From Pseudomonas taeanensis MS-3 (GTDB lineage: Bacteria > Pseudomonadota > Gammaproteobacteria > Pseudomonadales > Pseudomonadaceae): 42,789 nucleotides of DNA. The position numbers and the translations under genes are program-made. The notes beneath the pieces were generated by a model that was not told the DNA's origin, made no database searches, and was given only the letters and a program-made list of their open reading frames with translations. Location: assembly GCF_000498575.2 (NCBI RefSeq), contig NZ_AWSQ01000001.1, positions 764,201 to 806,989 of the forward strand, read 5' to 3'. The stretch's first letter is position 1, and the number at the start of each line of letters is the position of its first letter. Below are positions 1 to 7,902 of the stretch, piece after piece.

Positions 1-25
1 GTAGGGGGAGTCCATATACCACTTG

Positions 26-349
26 TTAGGCTGTTGGGTTAGTAGCTCTGAAAAAAGACAACATAGCTTCAAGGAAAGCACGAGCTTCAGCGCCATTGAT
101 GAAATTATGTGAATGGGTCTCTGCATTCCAAAAGAGAAGAATATTTTCATCTGATCTTTCAAGTAGCTCGGATAGCTGAGTCTGGATGCGTGACATGGCT
201 TCTTTGTCATGGCCGGTGAAAATATCTGACCAGATTTCCTCATCCGTACCGAAATCCAGATATGCATCTTGGTGATACTAGGACCCGATAGCATTTTTGA
301 GAGTCGCGAACTCTCCAAGATGTGCGAGGTAATTGGGTTCTTTGTTCAT
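26..349 (-). pseudogene. CdiI-like contact-dependent-inhibition immunity protein, broken by an in-frame TAG
   Basis: Reading the minus strand from ATG at 349 to TAA at 26-28 gives one continuous frame of 108 codons, interrupted only by TAG at 278-280 (codon 24). The first 23 codons read MNKEPNYLAHLGEFATLKNA plus IGS; after the stop the frame continues YHQDAYLDFGTDEEIW and ends near FINGAEARAFLEAMLSFF. The YHQD-x-x-LDFGTDEEIW core with an acidic helical tail resembles the CdiI_2 group of immunity proteins, which neutralise the toxin domain of CdiA or related polymorphic toxins in the cytoplasm. That group usually has an aromatic residue where the stop lies, and TAG is one base from TAT/TAC. 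No toxin gene lies upstream of it (350-856), so it is an orphan. The family call is from memory of the motif; a sequencing error or read-through is possible. Confidence 0.6.
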
Positions 350-734
350 AATGCCTAACTAGTAATTATCCGACATACCTATATATGGAAACAATATCCA
401 TATCTAAACCCCTGTGCCCAGGTCTGGATATCCATGGTCATATGTAGCCATCACTCCCCCTCGCAATCGCCAAACCCAAGGCACGACAAAACCTGCCCAT
501 ATCTCAGGCATAGAGGCATAGAGGCATCGATTGAGAGGGTTAGCGAAGGCACATCCAGATATCCATATCCTGCCTGAACGGCGTGGTCGTAGTGGCAGTT
601 TGCTCCAGTACAGCCGTCTAGCTCAAGGGTGCAGGCGCTCACTGCCTGTATATAGAGGGGAAAGCCCGCGACCCCGGCGCCAGAGCTGGCGGACGGACGG
701 TCATGCAGGGGGGGCGCTCTTTGTGTCGTTACGC
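350..734. other. Non-coding, AT-richer stretch with short repeats
   Basis: I see no convincing gene here; the small open frames have no ribosome site or recognisable motif. The first part is clearly lower in GC than the rest of the window. The 10-mer ATATCCATAT occurs at 394-403 and 559-568, a palindromic GGATATCCATGG core lies near 431, and GCATAGAG is repeated in tandem around 508-525. It separates the broken immunity gene from the purE promoter region and looks like decayed accessory DNA. Confidence 0.5.
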
Positions 735-740
735 TATACT
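735..740 (+). promoter_or_regulatory. Possible -10 box for purE
   Basis: TATACT at 735-740 fits a sigma-70 -10 element. No good -35 is present at the usual distance, so this may be an activator-dependent or weak promoter. It is placed so that both hairpins at 752-812 would be transcribed before purE. Confidence 0.35.
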
Positions 741-751
741 GCGCCGCCTTA

Positions 752-773
752 AAACCCGCCTGCTCGCGGGTTT
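752..773 (+). promoter_or_regulatory. Leader hairpin 1 ahead of purE
   Basis: AAACCCGC (752-759) pairs perfectly with GCGGGTTT (766-773) around a 6-nt loop. CGGGT (767-771) can alternatively pair with ACCCG (775-779), so the two folds exclude each other. Confidence 0.5.
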
Positions 774-785
774 GACCCGATCATG

Positions 786-820
786 ACAAGCCACGCACTT
801 TGCGTGGCTTGTTGGTTTTT
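786..820 (+). terminator. Rho-independent terminator or attenuator ahead of purE
   Basis: A perfect 12-bp stem (786-797 with 801-812, 3-nt loop) is followed by TGGTTTTT (813-820). It lies 36 nt before the purE start and downstream of the only promoter-like box I see, so it either ends transcription from upstream or acts as an attenuator in the purE leader. Confidence 0.7.
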
Positions 821-856
821 GACGCGCCGTGAGGCGCCCGATGAAGAGGCACGACG

Positions 857-1348
857 ATGAGCGCACTGGTTGGCGTGATCATGGGCTCCAAGTCCGATTG
901 GTCCACCCTTAGCCACACCGCCGAGATGCTGGACAAGCTGGGCATTCCCTATGAGGTCAAAGTGGTGTCTGCCCACCGCACTCCGGACTTGCTGTTCCAG
1001 TACGCCGATGAGGCCGAGGCGCGTGGCATTCAGGTGATCATCGCCGGTGCCGGTGGCGCCGCGCACCTGCCGGGCATGTGTGCGGCCAAGACCCACCTGC
1101 CGGTGCTCGGTGTGCCGGTGCAGTCGGCGATGCTCTCGGGCGTCGATTCGCTGCTGTCGATCGTGCAGATGCCGGCTGGCATCCCGGTCGCCACCCTGGC
1201 CATCGGCAAGGCCGGTGCGGTCAATGCGGCGTTGCTGGCGGCGAGCATCCTCGGTCACCAGCACCCGCAGTTCCACGCGGCGCTCAAGCAGTTCCGCCAG
1301 GAGCAGACCGAGACCGTGCTGGATAACCCGGACCCGCGTCAGGCCTGA
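857..1348 (+). CDS. purE: N5-carboxyaminoimidazole ribonucleotide mutase (PurE, class I)
   Basis: PurE converts N5-CAIR to CAIR in de novo purine synthesis in the cytoplasm, using the product of PurK. The 163-residue length is normal for class I PurE. The N-terminal [10 protein letters not shown] loop (substrate phosphate binding), the SAHRTP motif and the glycine-rich [12 protein letters not shown] segment are all intact. The ATG at 857 is preceded by AAGAGG at 844-849 with 7-nt spacing. purK follows after 103 nt in the same direction, so the two probably form an operon although a REP sequence lies between them. Two hairpins precede the gene and may affect its expression. The identification is secure. 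Confidence 0.97.
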   Translation: MSALVGVIMGSKSDWSTLSHTAEMLDKLGIPYEVKVVSAHRTPDLLFQYADEAEARGIQVIIAGAGGAAHLPGMCAAKTHLPVLGVPVQSAMLSGVDSLLSIVQMPAGIPVATLAIGKAGAVNAALLAASILGHQHPQFHAALKQFRQEQTETVLDNPDPRQA

Positions 1349-1378
1349 TGGCCGCTCAGGGCTTGGCCTGGTAAGAGT

Positions 1379-1407
1379 ATCGCGGGCGAGCCCGCTCCCA
1401 CAGGTTC
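1379..1407. repeat. REP-like palindrome between purE and purK
   Basis: The segment TCGCGGGCGAGCCCGCTCCC at 1379-1398, followed by ACAGG, matches the Pseudomonas REP type that I recall as a CGCGGGCAAGCCCGCTCCCACAGG-like sequence. It folds as a short GCGGGC/GCCCGC hairpin. It is a single copy in the purE-purK gap and could modulate relative purK mRNA levels. Confidence 0.7.
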
Positions 1408-1451
1408 TGTGCAGGGCCGCAGGCGCTTGCGGCAGTTGATGAGGTAGCAGC

Positions 1452-2537
1452 ATGAAGATTGGTGTAATCGGTGGCGGCCAGTTGGGTCGCATGTTGGCTC
1501 TGGCGGGGACCCCGCTGGGGATGAACTTCGCCTTCCTCGACCCGGCGCCGGACGCCTGCGCCCAGGCCCTCGGCGAGCATATCCGCGCCGACTACGGCGA
1601 TCAGGATCACCTGCGTCAGTTGGCCGATGAGGTCGATCTGGTGACCTTCGAGTTCGAGAGCGTACCGGCCGAGACCGTGGCCTTCCTCTCGCAGTTCGTG
1701 CCGGTCTACCCCTGCGCCGAATCGCTGCGCATCGCCCGCGACCGCTGGTTCGAGAAGTCGATGTTCAAGGAACTGAGCATCCCGACCCCGGCGTTCGCCG
1801 ACATCCAGTCGCAAGCCGACCTCGATGCCGCAGCCGCCAGCATCGGCCTGCCGGCGGTGTTGAAGACCCGCACCCTGGGCTACGACGGCAAGGGCCAGAA
1901 GGTTCTGCGTGCTGCCTCCGACGTGGTTGATGCCTTCGCCGAACTGGGCAGCGTGCCCTGCCTGCTCGAGGGCTTCGTGCCGTTCAGCGGCGAAGTGTCG
2001 TTGGTCGCCGTGCGTGGCCGCGATGGCGAGACGCGCTTCTACCCGCTGGTGCACAACACCCACGACAGCGGCATCCTCAGCCTGTCCGTGGCCAGCAGCG
2101 ACCACCCGCTGCAAGCGCTGGCCGAGGACTACGCCAGCCGTGTGCTGAACAAGCTCAACTACGTCGGCGTGCTGGCGTTCGAGTTCTTCGAAGTCGACGG
2201 CGGTCTCAAGGCCAACGAGATCGCTCCGCGCGTGCACAACTCCGGGCACTGGACCATCGAAGGCGCCGAGTGCAGCCAGTTCGAGAACCACCTGCGCGCC
2301 GTCGCCGGCCTGCCACTGGGCTCGACCGCCAAGGTCGGCGAGAGTGCCATGCTCAACTTCATCGGCGAAGTGCCGGATGTGCGCAAAGTAATGGCGATTG
2401 ACGACTGTCACCTGCACCACTACGGCAAGGCCTTCAAGGTCGGGCGCAAGGTCGGCCACGCCACTCTGCGCTGCGCCGACCGCGCCACCCTGGATGCGAA
2501 GATTGCCGCCGTCCAGGCACTGATCGCGCAGGCCTGA
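1452..2537 (+). CDS. purK: N5-carboxyaminoimidazole ribonucleotide synthase (PurK)
   Basis: PurK carboxylates aminoimidazole ribonucleotide with ATP and bicarbonate to give N5-CAIR, the PurE substrate. The 361-residue protein has the usual N-terminal nucleotide-binding loop VIGGGQLGRMLA (residues about 4-15), a central ATP-grasp domain with the KTRTLGYDGKGQ loop, and the C-terminal EIAPRVHNSGHWT segment carrying metal ligands. Length and domain order are typical. It begins 103 nt after purE, beyond a REP element, and ends before a strong hairpin at 2546-2569. The identification is secure. Confidence 0.97.
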   Translation: MKIGVIGGGQLGRMLALAGTPLGMNFAFLDPAPDACAQALGEHIRADYGDQDHLRQLADEVDLVTFEFESVPAETVAFLSQFVPVYPCAESLRIARDRWFEKSMFKELSIPTPAFADIQSQADLDAAAASIGLPAVLKTRTLGYDGKGQKVLRAASDVVDAFAELGSVPCLLEGFVPFSGEVSLVAVRGRDGETRFYPLVHNTHDSGILSLSVASSDHPLQALAEDYASRVLNKLNYVGVLAFEFFEVDGGLKANEIAPRVHNSGHWTIEGAECSQFENHLRAVAGLPLGSTAKVGESAMLNFIGEVPDVRKVMAIDDCHLHHYGKAFKVGRKVGHATLRCADRATLDAKIAAVQALIAQA

Positions 2538-2545
2538 GCCTGCTG

Positions 2546-2569
2546 TGGCGCCGTCCTCGGACGGCGCCA
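2546..2569 (+). terminator. Hairpin after purK
   Basis: A perfect 10-bp GC-rich stem (2546-2555 with 2560-2569, loop CTCG) lies 9 nt after the purK stop. There is no T-run, so it is either a weak intrinsic terminator or an mRNA-stabilising 3' hairpin. Confidence 0.55.
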
Positions 2570-2671
2570 TGCGTCGGCCATTGAACCTCTACAGTTGCAT
2601 CCCGTCTGATGGCTTAACGCCAGACTTGAAGCAGAAGCCTGGCGCCCCTCAATCCATTCGGAGCGCATGCC

Positions 2672-2917
2672 ATGGGCATTATCGGCACTATCTTCATCGG
2701 CCTGATCGTTGGCCTGATCGCACGTTTTCTCAAGCCGGGCAACGACAGCATGGGCTGGATCATGACCATTCTGCTGGGCATCGGCGGCGCTATCGCCGCG
2801 ACCTACGGCGGTCAGGCGCTGGGCATCTACCAGGCGGGACAGTCCGCTGGTTTTATCGGCGCGGTGGTTGGCGCCATCGTCCTGCTGATCCTCTACGGCG
2901 CGATCAAGAAGAGCTGA
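2672..2917 (+). CDS. GlsB/YeaQ/YmgE family small membrane protein
   Basis: This 81-residue protein is of the transglycosylase-associated / GlsB-YeaQ-YmgE family: small inner-membrane proteins often induced by stress, with no known reaction. Three hydrophobic helices are visible: residues about 2-16 (IGTIFIGLIVGLIARFL), 28-45 (GWIMTILLGIGGAIAAT) and 58-77 (GFIGAVVGAIVLLILYGAI). The family hallmark LIARFLKPG with a following GW is present. The ATG at 2672 directly precedes GGCATTATCGG; the ribosome site is weak. It stands alone between purK and a REP pair, with no operon partner, so no specific role can be read from context. Confidence 0.85.
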   Translation: MGIIGTIFIGLIVGLIARFLKPGNDSMGWIMTILLGIGGAIAATYGGQALGIYQAGQSAGFIGAVVGAIVLLILYGAIKKS

Positions 2918-2985
2918 GAAGTGGCGAAAGAATGCTCGCCTGCTCCAGCAATGCCGTTCACCTGGGTCAAGTGGACAGCCTTTTA

Positions 2986-3052
2986 GTAGCCCGGATGTAA
3001 TCCGGGGAAGTCCGGCGCCTGAAAGACCGCTCCCGGATTGCATCCGGGCTAC
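2986..3052. repeat. Inverted REP pair (REPIN-like)
   Basis: Two 21-nt arms at 2986-3006 and 3032-3052 are reverse complements with one mismatch, separated by 25 nt. Each arm contains GTAGCCCGGAT, a REP type I recall from P. stutzeri, P. mendocina and Azotobacter genomes. The pair sits between the GlsB-like gene and the DUF3299 gene. Confidence 0.8.
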
Positions 3053-3127
3053 GCATCGGGCGCGACGGCGATTGATATTTACCCAAGCTCTGGACCCTTA
3101 GCGTCCCGATCACCGACGAGTACAGCT

Positions 3128-3661
3128 ATGCGCTATCTGCTGTTGTCCCTCCTGCTGCTGACTAGCCTGGCGCGCGCCGAGCTGGCGGAAACCGACTGGC
3201 TCGAGCTGATGCCCGAAGCCGACCGCCAGGCGCTGGAGGCGATGCCGGAGATCAGCCACGACAGCCCCGAGCAGGACGGCGCCTTCTACAACCCGGACGG
3301 GCTTCGGCAGCAGGACAAGAGTTTGCCGGCGGTGATGTATTCGGCCAAGACCGTGGCCGCGCTCGATGGCAAGGCGATTCGCCTGGGCGGTTACCCGGTG
3401 CCGCTGGAAACCGACGCCCAGGGCCGCAGCACTCTGTTCTTCCTGGTACCTTACCCCGGCGCCTGCATCCACGTGCCGCCACCGCCGCCTAACCAGTTGG
3501 TGCTGGTACGTTACCCGCAGGGCATCGCGCTGGAGGATATCTACGCGCCGCTGTGGGTCAGCGGCACCCTGCAGGTGGAGCAGGTCAGCAACGAGCTGGC
3601 GGATGCCGCCTATGCGCTGCAGGCGGGTGAGGTGAGATTGGTAGAGGAGGCCGACCTGTAA
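3128..3661 (+). CDS. DUF3299 family exported protein
   Basis: A 177-residue protein with a clear signal peptide (MRYLLLSLLLLTSLARA, cleavage after about residue 17) and a DUF3299-type domain. The recognisable part is the segment around residues 85-135: YPVPLETDAQG, FFLVPYPGACIHVPPPPPNQ and the following VLVRYP, with one conserved-looking Cys. The family is periplasmic, of unknown function and often linked to metal or lipoprotein export loci; I do not assign a reaction. I chose ATG 3128 because it starts the signal peptide; an upstream in-frame extension would run through the REP pair. The mutarotase gene converges from the other side with 20 nt between the stops. Confidence 0.75.
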   Translation: MRYLLLSLLLLTSLARAELAETDWLELMPEADRQALEAMPEISHDSPEQDGAFYNPDGLRQQDKSLPAVMYSAKTVAALDGKAIRLGGYPVPLETDAQGRSTLFFLVPYPGACIHVPPPPPNQLVLVRYPQGIALEDIYAPLWVSGTLQVEQVSNELADAAYALQAGEVRLVEEADL

Positions 3662-3681
3662 GACCGGCCTCGCTGCCGCGT

Positions 3682-4599
3682 TCAGTCGGCCAAGGGCTCC
3701 GACCAGAGCGTCATGCTCAGGCTGTGTTGCTCGCCGGGCGCTAGGCTGATTGCATCGTCCAGCACGTTGGCCGATTCGATGCAGAGCATGCCCTGCCAAG
3801 CATCCTCGGCGAATTGCGAGAGGCGCTTGGCCTTGTCCACCCAGGGATTCCACAGCACCGCCGAGCGCGAACCGCTGGTTTTCAGATGTATCCGCCGCTG
3901 CCAGCCCGGATCGAGGATGCTCAGCTCGGCGGGCAGGCCCAGGTAGATGCGGTCGGTCTCGCCGCCGATGCGCAGGTTGCCGTCCTGCCAGCGCTCCTGC
4001 CAGTCCTCCAGGGTTTCGATATAGCGGCTGCCGCCGAGCCCCTCGACTTCCACCTGACGCACATCGCTGACCGCGAAGTAGCTGTGCAGCGCCTGGCTGA
4101 TGGCCGCCGGCGCGCTGCCCTGGTTATGGCTGGTCAGGCTGATCTGCAGGTGCTGGTTGAGGCGAATGCTCAGGTTCAGGCTGACCCCCGGCCAGCCCGG
4201 CATGCCGTTGTCCGGTTCGATGAAGGCGAAGTCCAGGCGCACGCCGTCGCCCTCGTTCTCCACCCCCAGCAGTTGCCAGTCCGCGCCGCGCACCAGGCCA
4301 TGGGCCGGGACTATCATGCGCCCGCTCTGGTACATCGCCTGCACCGCCTGCGGGTTACGCGCCAGGTCGCCGAACCAGGGCCAGCACACCGGCACTCCAC
4401 CGCGCAGTGACTGGCCCTTCTTGTAGCTGGCCTGCTCACTGAGCCAGATCAGCGGTGGCTGACCATGCTGTTGATAGCTCAGTACCTGTGCGCCCTGCTG
4501 GGCCACCAGTAACTCGGCCTGCGCCGTGCGCACCCGCCAGCAGACCAATTCATCCATTTCTACCCGTTCGACCTGCGGGGCCTGCTCTGCACTGTTCAT
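3682..4599 (-). CDS. D-hexose-6-phosphate mutarotase (YeaD family)
   Basis: A 305-residue aldose-1-epimerase-like protein of the YeaD group, which interconverts alpha and beta anomers of glucose-6-phosphate and related sugars in the cytoplasm. Visible family signatures are LSYQQHGQPPLIWLS, GVPVCWPWFG, PAHGLVR, ALHSYFAVSD (catalytic His region) and VLWNPWVDKAKRL near the C-terminus. The start at 4599 has GAGGAG on the minus strand 7 nt upstream. The gene is divergent from the exporter operon that begins at 4770, with a 170-nt shared upstream region in which I see no clear operator. Length and motifs are typical. Confidence 0.9.
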   Translation of the reverse strand: MNSAEQAPQVERVEMDELVCWRVRTAQAELLVAQQGAQVLSYQQHGQPPLIWLSEQASYKKGQSLRGGVPVCWPWFGDLARNPQAVQAMYQSGRMIVPAHGLVRGADWQLLGVENEGDGVRLDFAFIEPDNGMPGWPGVSLNLSIRLNQHLQISLTSHNQGSAPAAISQALHSYFAVSDVRQVEVEGLGGSRYIETLEDWQERWQDGNLRIGGETDRIYLGLPAELSILDPGWQRRIHLKTSGSRSAVLWNPWVDKAKRLSQFAEDAWQGMLCIESANVLDDAISLAPGEQHSLSMTLWSEPLAD

Positions 4600-4769
4600 G
4601 GCTGTACTCCTCGGTAATACATAAGGGAATTTGAACCCAGTCGGCGCAAAAGGCCAATGGCGAATGACCGAGCGGCTCGACTCGAACCGGCAGGCACTGC
4701 GAGTTTTCGTGCCGAGCGTGACATCCCGACTACCCTTGGATGGAGGAGATCGCTGTAACGGAGAGCTGC

Positions 4770-5921
4770 ATGCGCAAACTGTTGATCGCCCTGGTAATAG
4801 TCGCCGGCCTGGTGGCGTTGGGCTGGTGGTGGAGTCGTCCGCAGCCGCTGGTGGTGCGGTTACTGGAGGTCGAGCGGGGACCGGTCGAGGCGCTGGTGGC
4901 CAATACCCGTGCCGGTACCCTGAAGTCCTGTCGGCGTTCACATCTATCCTTCGAGACGGGCGGCCAGGTCGGCGAGTTGCTGATCGGCGAGGGGCAGCGG
5001 GTGCTCAAGGGCGAGGTGTTGATGCGCCTGCGCCAGGATGAGCAGCAGGCCCGTCTGGCAGAGGCCGAGGCGCGCCTCAACGGCCTGCGCAACCAGCGTC
5101 AGCAGCGCTGCCTGCAAGCCGGACTGGACCGCCGCGATCTGCAACGCCTGAGTCGCCTGGCCGAGCGAAAGCTGGTGGCCGACGACCGTCTGGACCAAGC
5201 GGGGACCCGTTCACGGTTGGCGCAGTTGGCCTGTGACGCCAGCGAATCGCAGATTCACGAGGCCGAAGCGGGCCTGGCGCTGCATCGCGCGCTGCTGGAG
5301 CAGACCAGCCTGCGCGCGCCCTTCGCCGGCATAGTGGCGGAGATCAACGGCGAGCTGGGCGAGTACATCACCCCCTCGCCACCGGGAATTCCGACGCCGC
5401 CGGCGGTGGACCTGATCGACGACAGCTGCCTGTATGTGCAGGCGCCGATCGATGAGGTGGACGTCTCCCGCGTGCACCTGGGGCTGCCGGTGCGGATCAG
5501 CCTGGACGCCTATCGCGATCAGCATTTCGCCGGCGAGGTCAGCCGCATCGCCCCCTTCGTGCAGGAGCTGGAGAAACAGGCGCGCACCGTCGATATCGAG
5601 GTGCGTTTCGCCGAGGTGCCGCCGGGGCTGGCCCTGCTCACCGGTTACAGCGCCGATGTCGAGGTGCTTCTGGAGCGCAAGCGCGATGCCCTGCGCATCC
5701 CCACCGAGAGCCTGCTGGAGGGCCAGCGGGTGCTGCGCTACGACGCCGAGGCTGGGGTGCTGCGCGAGGTGACGGTGCATACCGGGTTGGGCAACTGGCG
5801 CTGGACCGAGGTGCTGGATGGGCTGGAGGCGGGTACGCAGATACTCGCCAGCCTCGATCAGGAGACCCTCGGCGATGGCGTGGCGGTGATCCCGCAGGCC
5901 GCGACGGAGTCGGCGCCATGA
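4770..5921 (+). CDS. HlyD/MacA-like periplasmic adaptor with four cysteines
   Basis: A 383-residue membrane-fusion protein: N-terminal anchor (about residues 5-23, LLIALVIVAGLVALGWWW), split biotinyl-lipoyl domain (GGQVGELLIGEGQRVLKGEVLMRL and LRAPFAGIVAEINGELGEYI), an alpha-hairpin between them, and a beta-barrel domain. It would link the ABC permeases to an outer-membrane channel. Four cysteines (in LKSCRR, QQRCLQ, LACDAS and DSCLYV) all lie in the periplasmic part and look conserved in this subfamily, as far as I recall, suggesting disulfides or metal contacts. ATG 4770 with GGAG 6 nt upstream is preferred over ATG 4740, which would put 10 residues before the anchor. It overlaps the ATPase gene by ATGA. 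The substrate is unknown. Confidence 0.85.
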   Translation: MRKLLIALVIVAGLVALGWWWSRPQPLVVRLLEVERGPVEALVANTRAGTLKSCRRSHLSFETGGQVGELLIGEGQRVLKGEVLMRLRQDEQQARLAEAEARLNGLRNQRQQRCLQAGLDRRDLQRLSRLAERKLVADDRLDQAGTRSRLAQLACDASESQIHEAEAGLALHRALLEQTSLRAPFAGIVAEINGELGEYITPSPPGIPTPPAVDLIDDSCLYVQAPIDEVDVSRVHLGLPVRISLDAYRDQHFAGEVSRIAPFVQELEKQARTVDIEVRFAEVPPGLALLTGYSADVEVLLERKRDALRIPTESLLEGQRVLRYDAEAGVLREVTVHTGLGNWRWTEVLDGLEAGTQILASLDQETLGDGVAVIPQAATESAP

Positions 5922-6601
5922 TCCGCTTGCGCGAAGTGACCCGCCGTTTTCAGATCGGCGAGCAACAGGTGCTGGGCCTGGACCGGGTCAACCTCGACGT
6001 CACTGCCGGGGATTACCTGGCGGTGCGGGGGCCGTCCGGCTCGGGCAAGTCGACGCTGCTGAATATCCTCGGCCTGCTGGACGCGCCGAATAGCGGCGAA
6101 TACTGGCTGAATGGCGAGGCGACGGCGAGCTTGAGCGAGGAACGCCGAGCCGAGTTGCGCAGCCGCTGGATCGGTTTCGTGTTTCAGTCCTATCACCTGA
6201 TCCCCCGACTGACCGCCTTGGAAAATATCGAGCTGCCGATGCTGTTGGCCGGCATCGAACCGACCGAGCGCCGCCGCCGCAGTGCCGCGCTGATAGAACG
6301 TCTGGGCCTGGGTGCGCGCAGCGCCCATCGCCCGGGCGAGCTGTCCGGTGGTCAGCGTCAGCGGGTGGCCATCGCCCGCGCCATGGTCATGCGCCCGCTG
6401 TTGCTGCTGGCCGACGAGCCGACCGGCAATCTCGACAGCCATTCCGGCGCCGAGGTGATCGCCCTGCTGGAAGAGCTCAACGCCGATGGCCTGACCCTGT
6501 TGGTGGTGACCCATGACGCGGTGCTGGCGCGACGCGCCCGACGGCAGATCCATATGCGCGACGGCTGCATCCTCGCCGAGCCGAGTCTGGTGCCGGCCTG
6601 A
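5918..6601 (+). CDS. MacB/LolD-type ABC transporter ATP-binding protein
   Basis: A 227-residue ATPase that powers the adjacent FtsX-like permeases. Walker A GPSGSGKST (residues 38-46), the Q-loop FVFQSYHLIPRLTALEN, signature LSGGQRQRVAIARA, Walker B LLLADEPTGNLD and the switch His in VVTHD are all intact. The FQSYHLIPRLTALEN stretch and short length place it with the MacB/LolD/YknY (3.A.1.122/125-like) ATPases, which drive mechanotransmission rather than classical channel transport. It overlaps the adaptor gene by 4 nt and the first permease by 1 nt (TGATG), indicating translational coupling. Confidence 0.93.
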   Translation: MIRLREVTRRFQIGEQQVLGLDRVNLDVTAGDYLAVRGPSGSGKSTLLNILGLLDAPNSGEYWLNGEATASLSEERRAELRSRWIGFVFQSYHLIPRLTALENIELPMLLAGIEPTERRRRSAALIERLGLGARSAHRPGELSGGQRQRVAIARAMVMRPLLLLADEPTGNLDSHSGAEVIALLEELNADGLTLLVVTHDAVLARRARRQIHMRDGCILAEPSLVPA

Positions 6602-7812
6602 TGCGCGCGGCCGATGCCGTAACCCTGTGGCTCGGTGCGCTGCGTGGGCACCGTTCGCGCAGCCTGATGCTGTTGCTGGTAATGGTCATCGGCGTGGTCG
6701 CGGTGATTCTGCTGACCGGTCTCGGCGAGGGCGCGCGCACCTTTGTCCTCGGCGAGTTTTCCTTGCTCGGCCGCAACACCCTGATCGTGCTGCCCGGGCG
6801 CAAGGAAACCAGCGGCGGCATGCCGCCGATCAGCGGTCTGGCGCCGCGCGACCTGACCCTGCGCGACGCTCAGGCCATCGCGCGCTTGCCGCTGATTCGC
6901 CGGGTCGCGCCGCTGCAGGCCGGGCAGGCGGAGGTGAACGCCGGCAACCGCACGCGGGATGCGTTCATCCTTGGCACCACCCACGACTTCTTCGCGATTC
7001 GCCAACTGATCGTCGCCCAGGGGCGGCCATTGCCGAAGTTGCAACCGAACCAGGCCGGGGCGTTCTGCGTGATTGGTGCCACGCTGCGTCGCGAGCTGTT
7101 CGGCAGCGCCCCGGCCCTGGGCAAATGGCTGCGGGTGGGCGACCGGCGCTTTCGCGTGATCGGCATCCTCGCCGAACGGGGCGAGGCGCTGGGCATGGAT
7201 TTCGGCGAGCTGCTGGTGATTCCGGTGGCCAGCGCCCAGGCGGTGTTCAATCGCGAAGGCCTGTTTCGGGTGTTCGCCGAGGTGCGTGGGCCGAGTTTCA
7301 TGGCCAGCGCCAAGCGGCAGATCCTCGCCACGCTCAAGGAACGCCACGAGGGCGAGGAGGACGTCACTCTGATCAGCCAGGACAGCATGCTCAGCGCCTT
7401 CGACGACATCCTGCGGATACTGACCCTGGCGGTGGCCGGGATCGCCGCCATCAGCCTGGTCGTGGCCGGCATCCTGATCATGAACGTGACCTGGATTGCG
7501 GTCAGCCAGCGCACCGCCGAGATCGGTCTGCTCAAGGCCATTGGCGCGACGGCGGCGCAGGTGCGCCTGTTGTTTCTCGGCGAAGCCGCGCTGCTGGCGC
7601 TGGTTGGTGCCCTGACCGGCTTGGCGCTCGGCGAGACACTTCTCTGGCTCGGCCGGCAGGCTACGGGACTGCCGTTCTATGCGCCCTGGTGGGCGCGCCT
7701 CGGCGCCGTGCTGCTGGCGTTCGCCACGGCGGTGCTGTTCGCCTGGTTGCCGGCCAGCCAGGCGGCAAAACTGCAGCCGGTGATGGCGCTACGCCCGCCG
7801 GGCACCCGCTGA
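6601..7812 (+). CDS. FtsX/MacB-like ABC permease, first copy
   Basis: A 403-residue permease with one N-terminal transmembrane helix (about residues 22-43), a large periplasmic MacB_PCD domain (about 45-275) and three C-terminal helices of the FtsX fold. Typical signatures are LGRNTLIVLPGRKE, the VIGATLRRELFG and VIGILAERGEALGMDF segments, and the coupling stretch SQRTAEIGLLKAIGATAAQVR. It starts inside the stop of the ATPase gene. A related permease follows after 90 nt, so the exporter is probably a heterodimer. MacB-like systems move macrolides, peptides or lipid-linked substrates; nothing here identifies the cargo. Confidence 0.9.
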   Translation: MRAADAVTLWLGALRGHRSRSLMLLLVMVIGVVAVILLTGLGEGARTFVLGEFSLLGRNTLIVLPGRKETSGGMPPISGLAPRDLTLRDAQAIARLPLIRRVAPLQAGQAEVNAGNRTRDAFILGTTHDFFAIRQLIVAQGRPLPKLQPNQAGAFCVIGATLRRELFGSAPALGKWLRVGDRRFRVIGILAERGEALGMDFGELLVIPVASAQAVFNREGLFRVFAEVRGPSFMASAKRQILATLKERHEGEEDVTLISQDSMLSAFDDILRILTLAVAGIAAISLVVAGILIMNVTWIAVSQRTAEIGLLKAIGATAAQVRLLFLGEAALLALVGALTGLALGETLLWLGRQATGLPFYAPWWARLGAVLLAFATAVLFAWLPASQAAKLQPVMALRPPGTR

Positions 7813-7902
7813 AACCGAACTGTGGCGGGGCTGCTGTGGGCAGAGCCTCACCGCGCGAAGGCATGACCGACAACCGCAGCACGGCTGCACGGGAGGACCG
7901 CC

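Noticed and set aside
451..752. Two small open frames (451-642 minus, 531-752 plus)
   Set aside because: No ribosome site, no recognisable motif, and the plus-strand one runs into the purE promoter region.
350..850. A toxin gene matching the CdiI-like immunity pseudogene
   Set aside because: The toxin would lie upstream of the immunity gene on the minus strand, but no frame of useful length or toxin motif is there.
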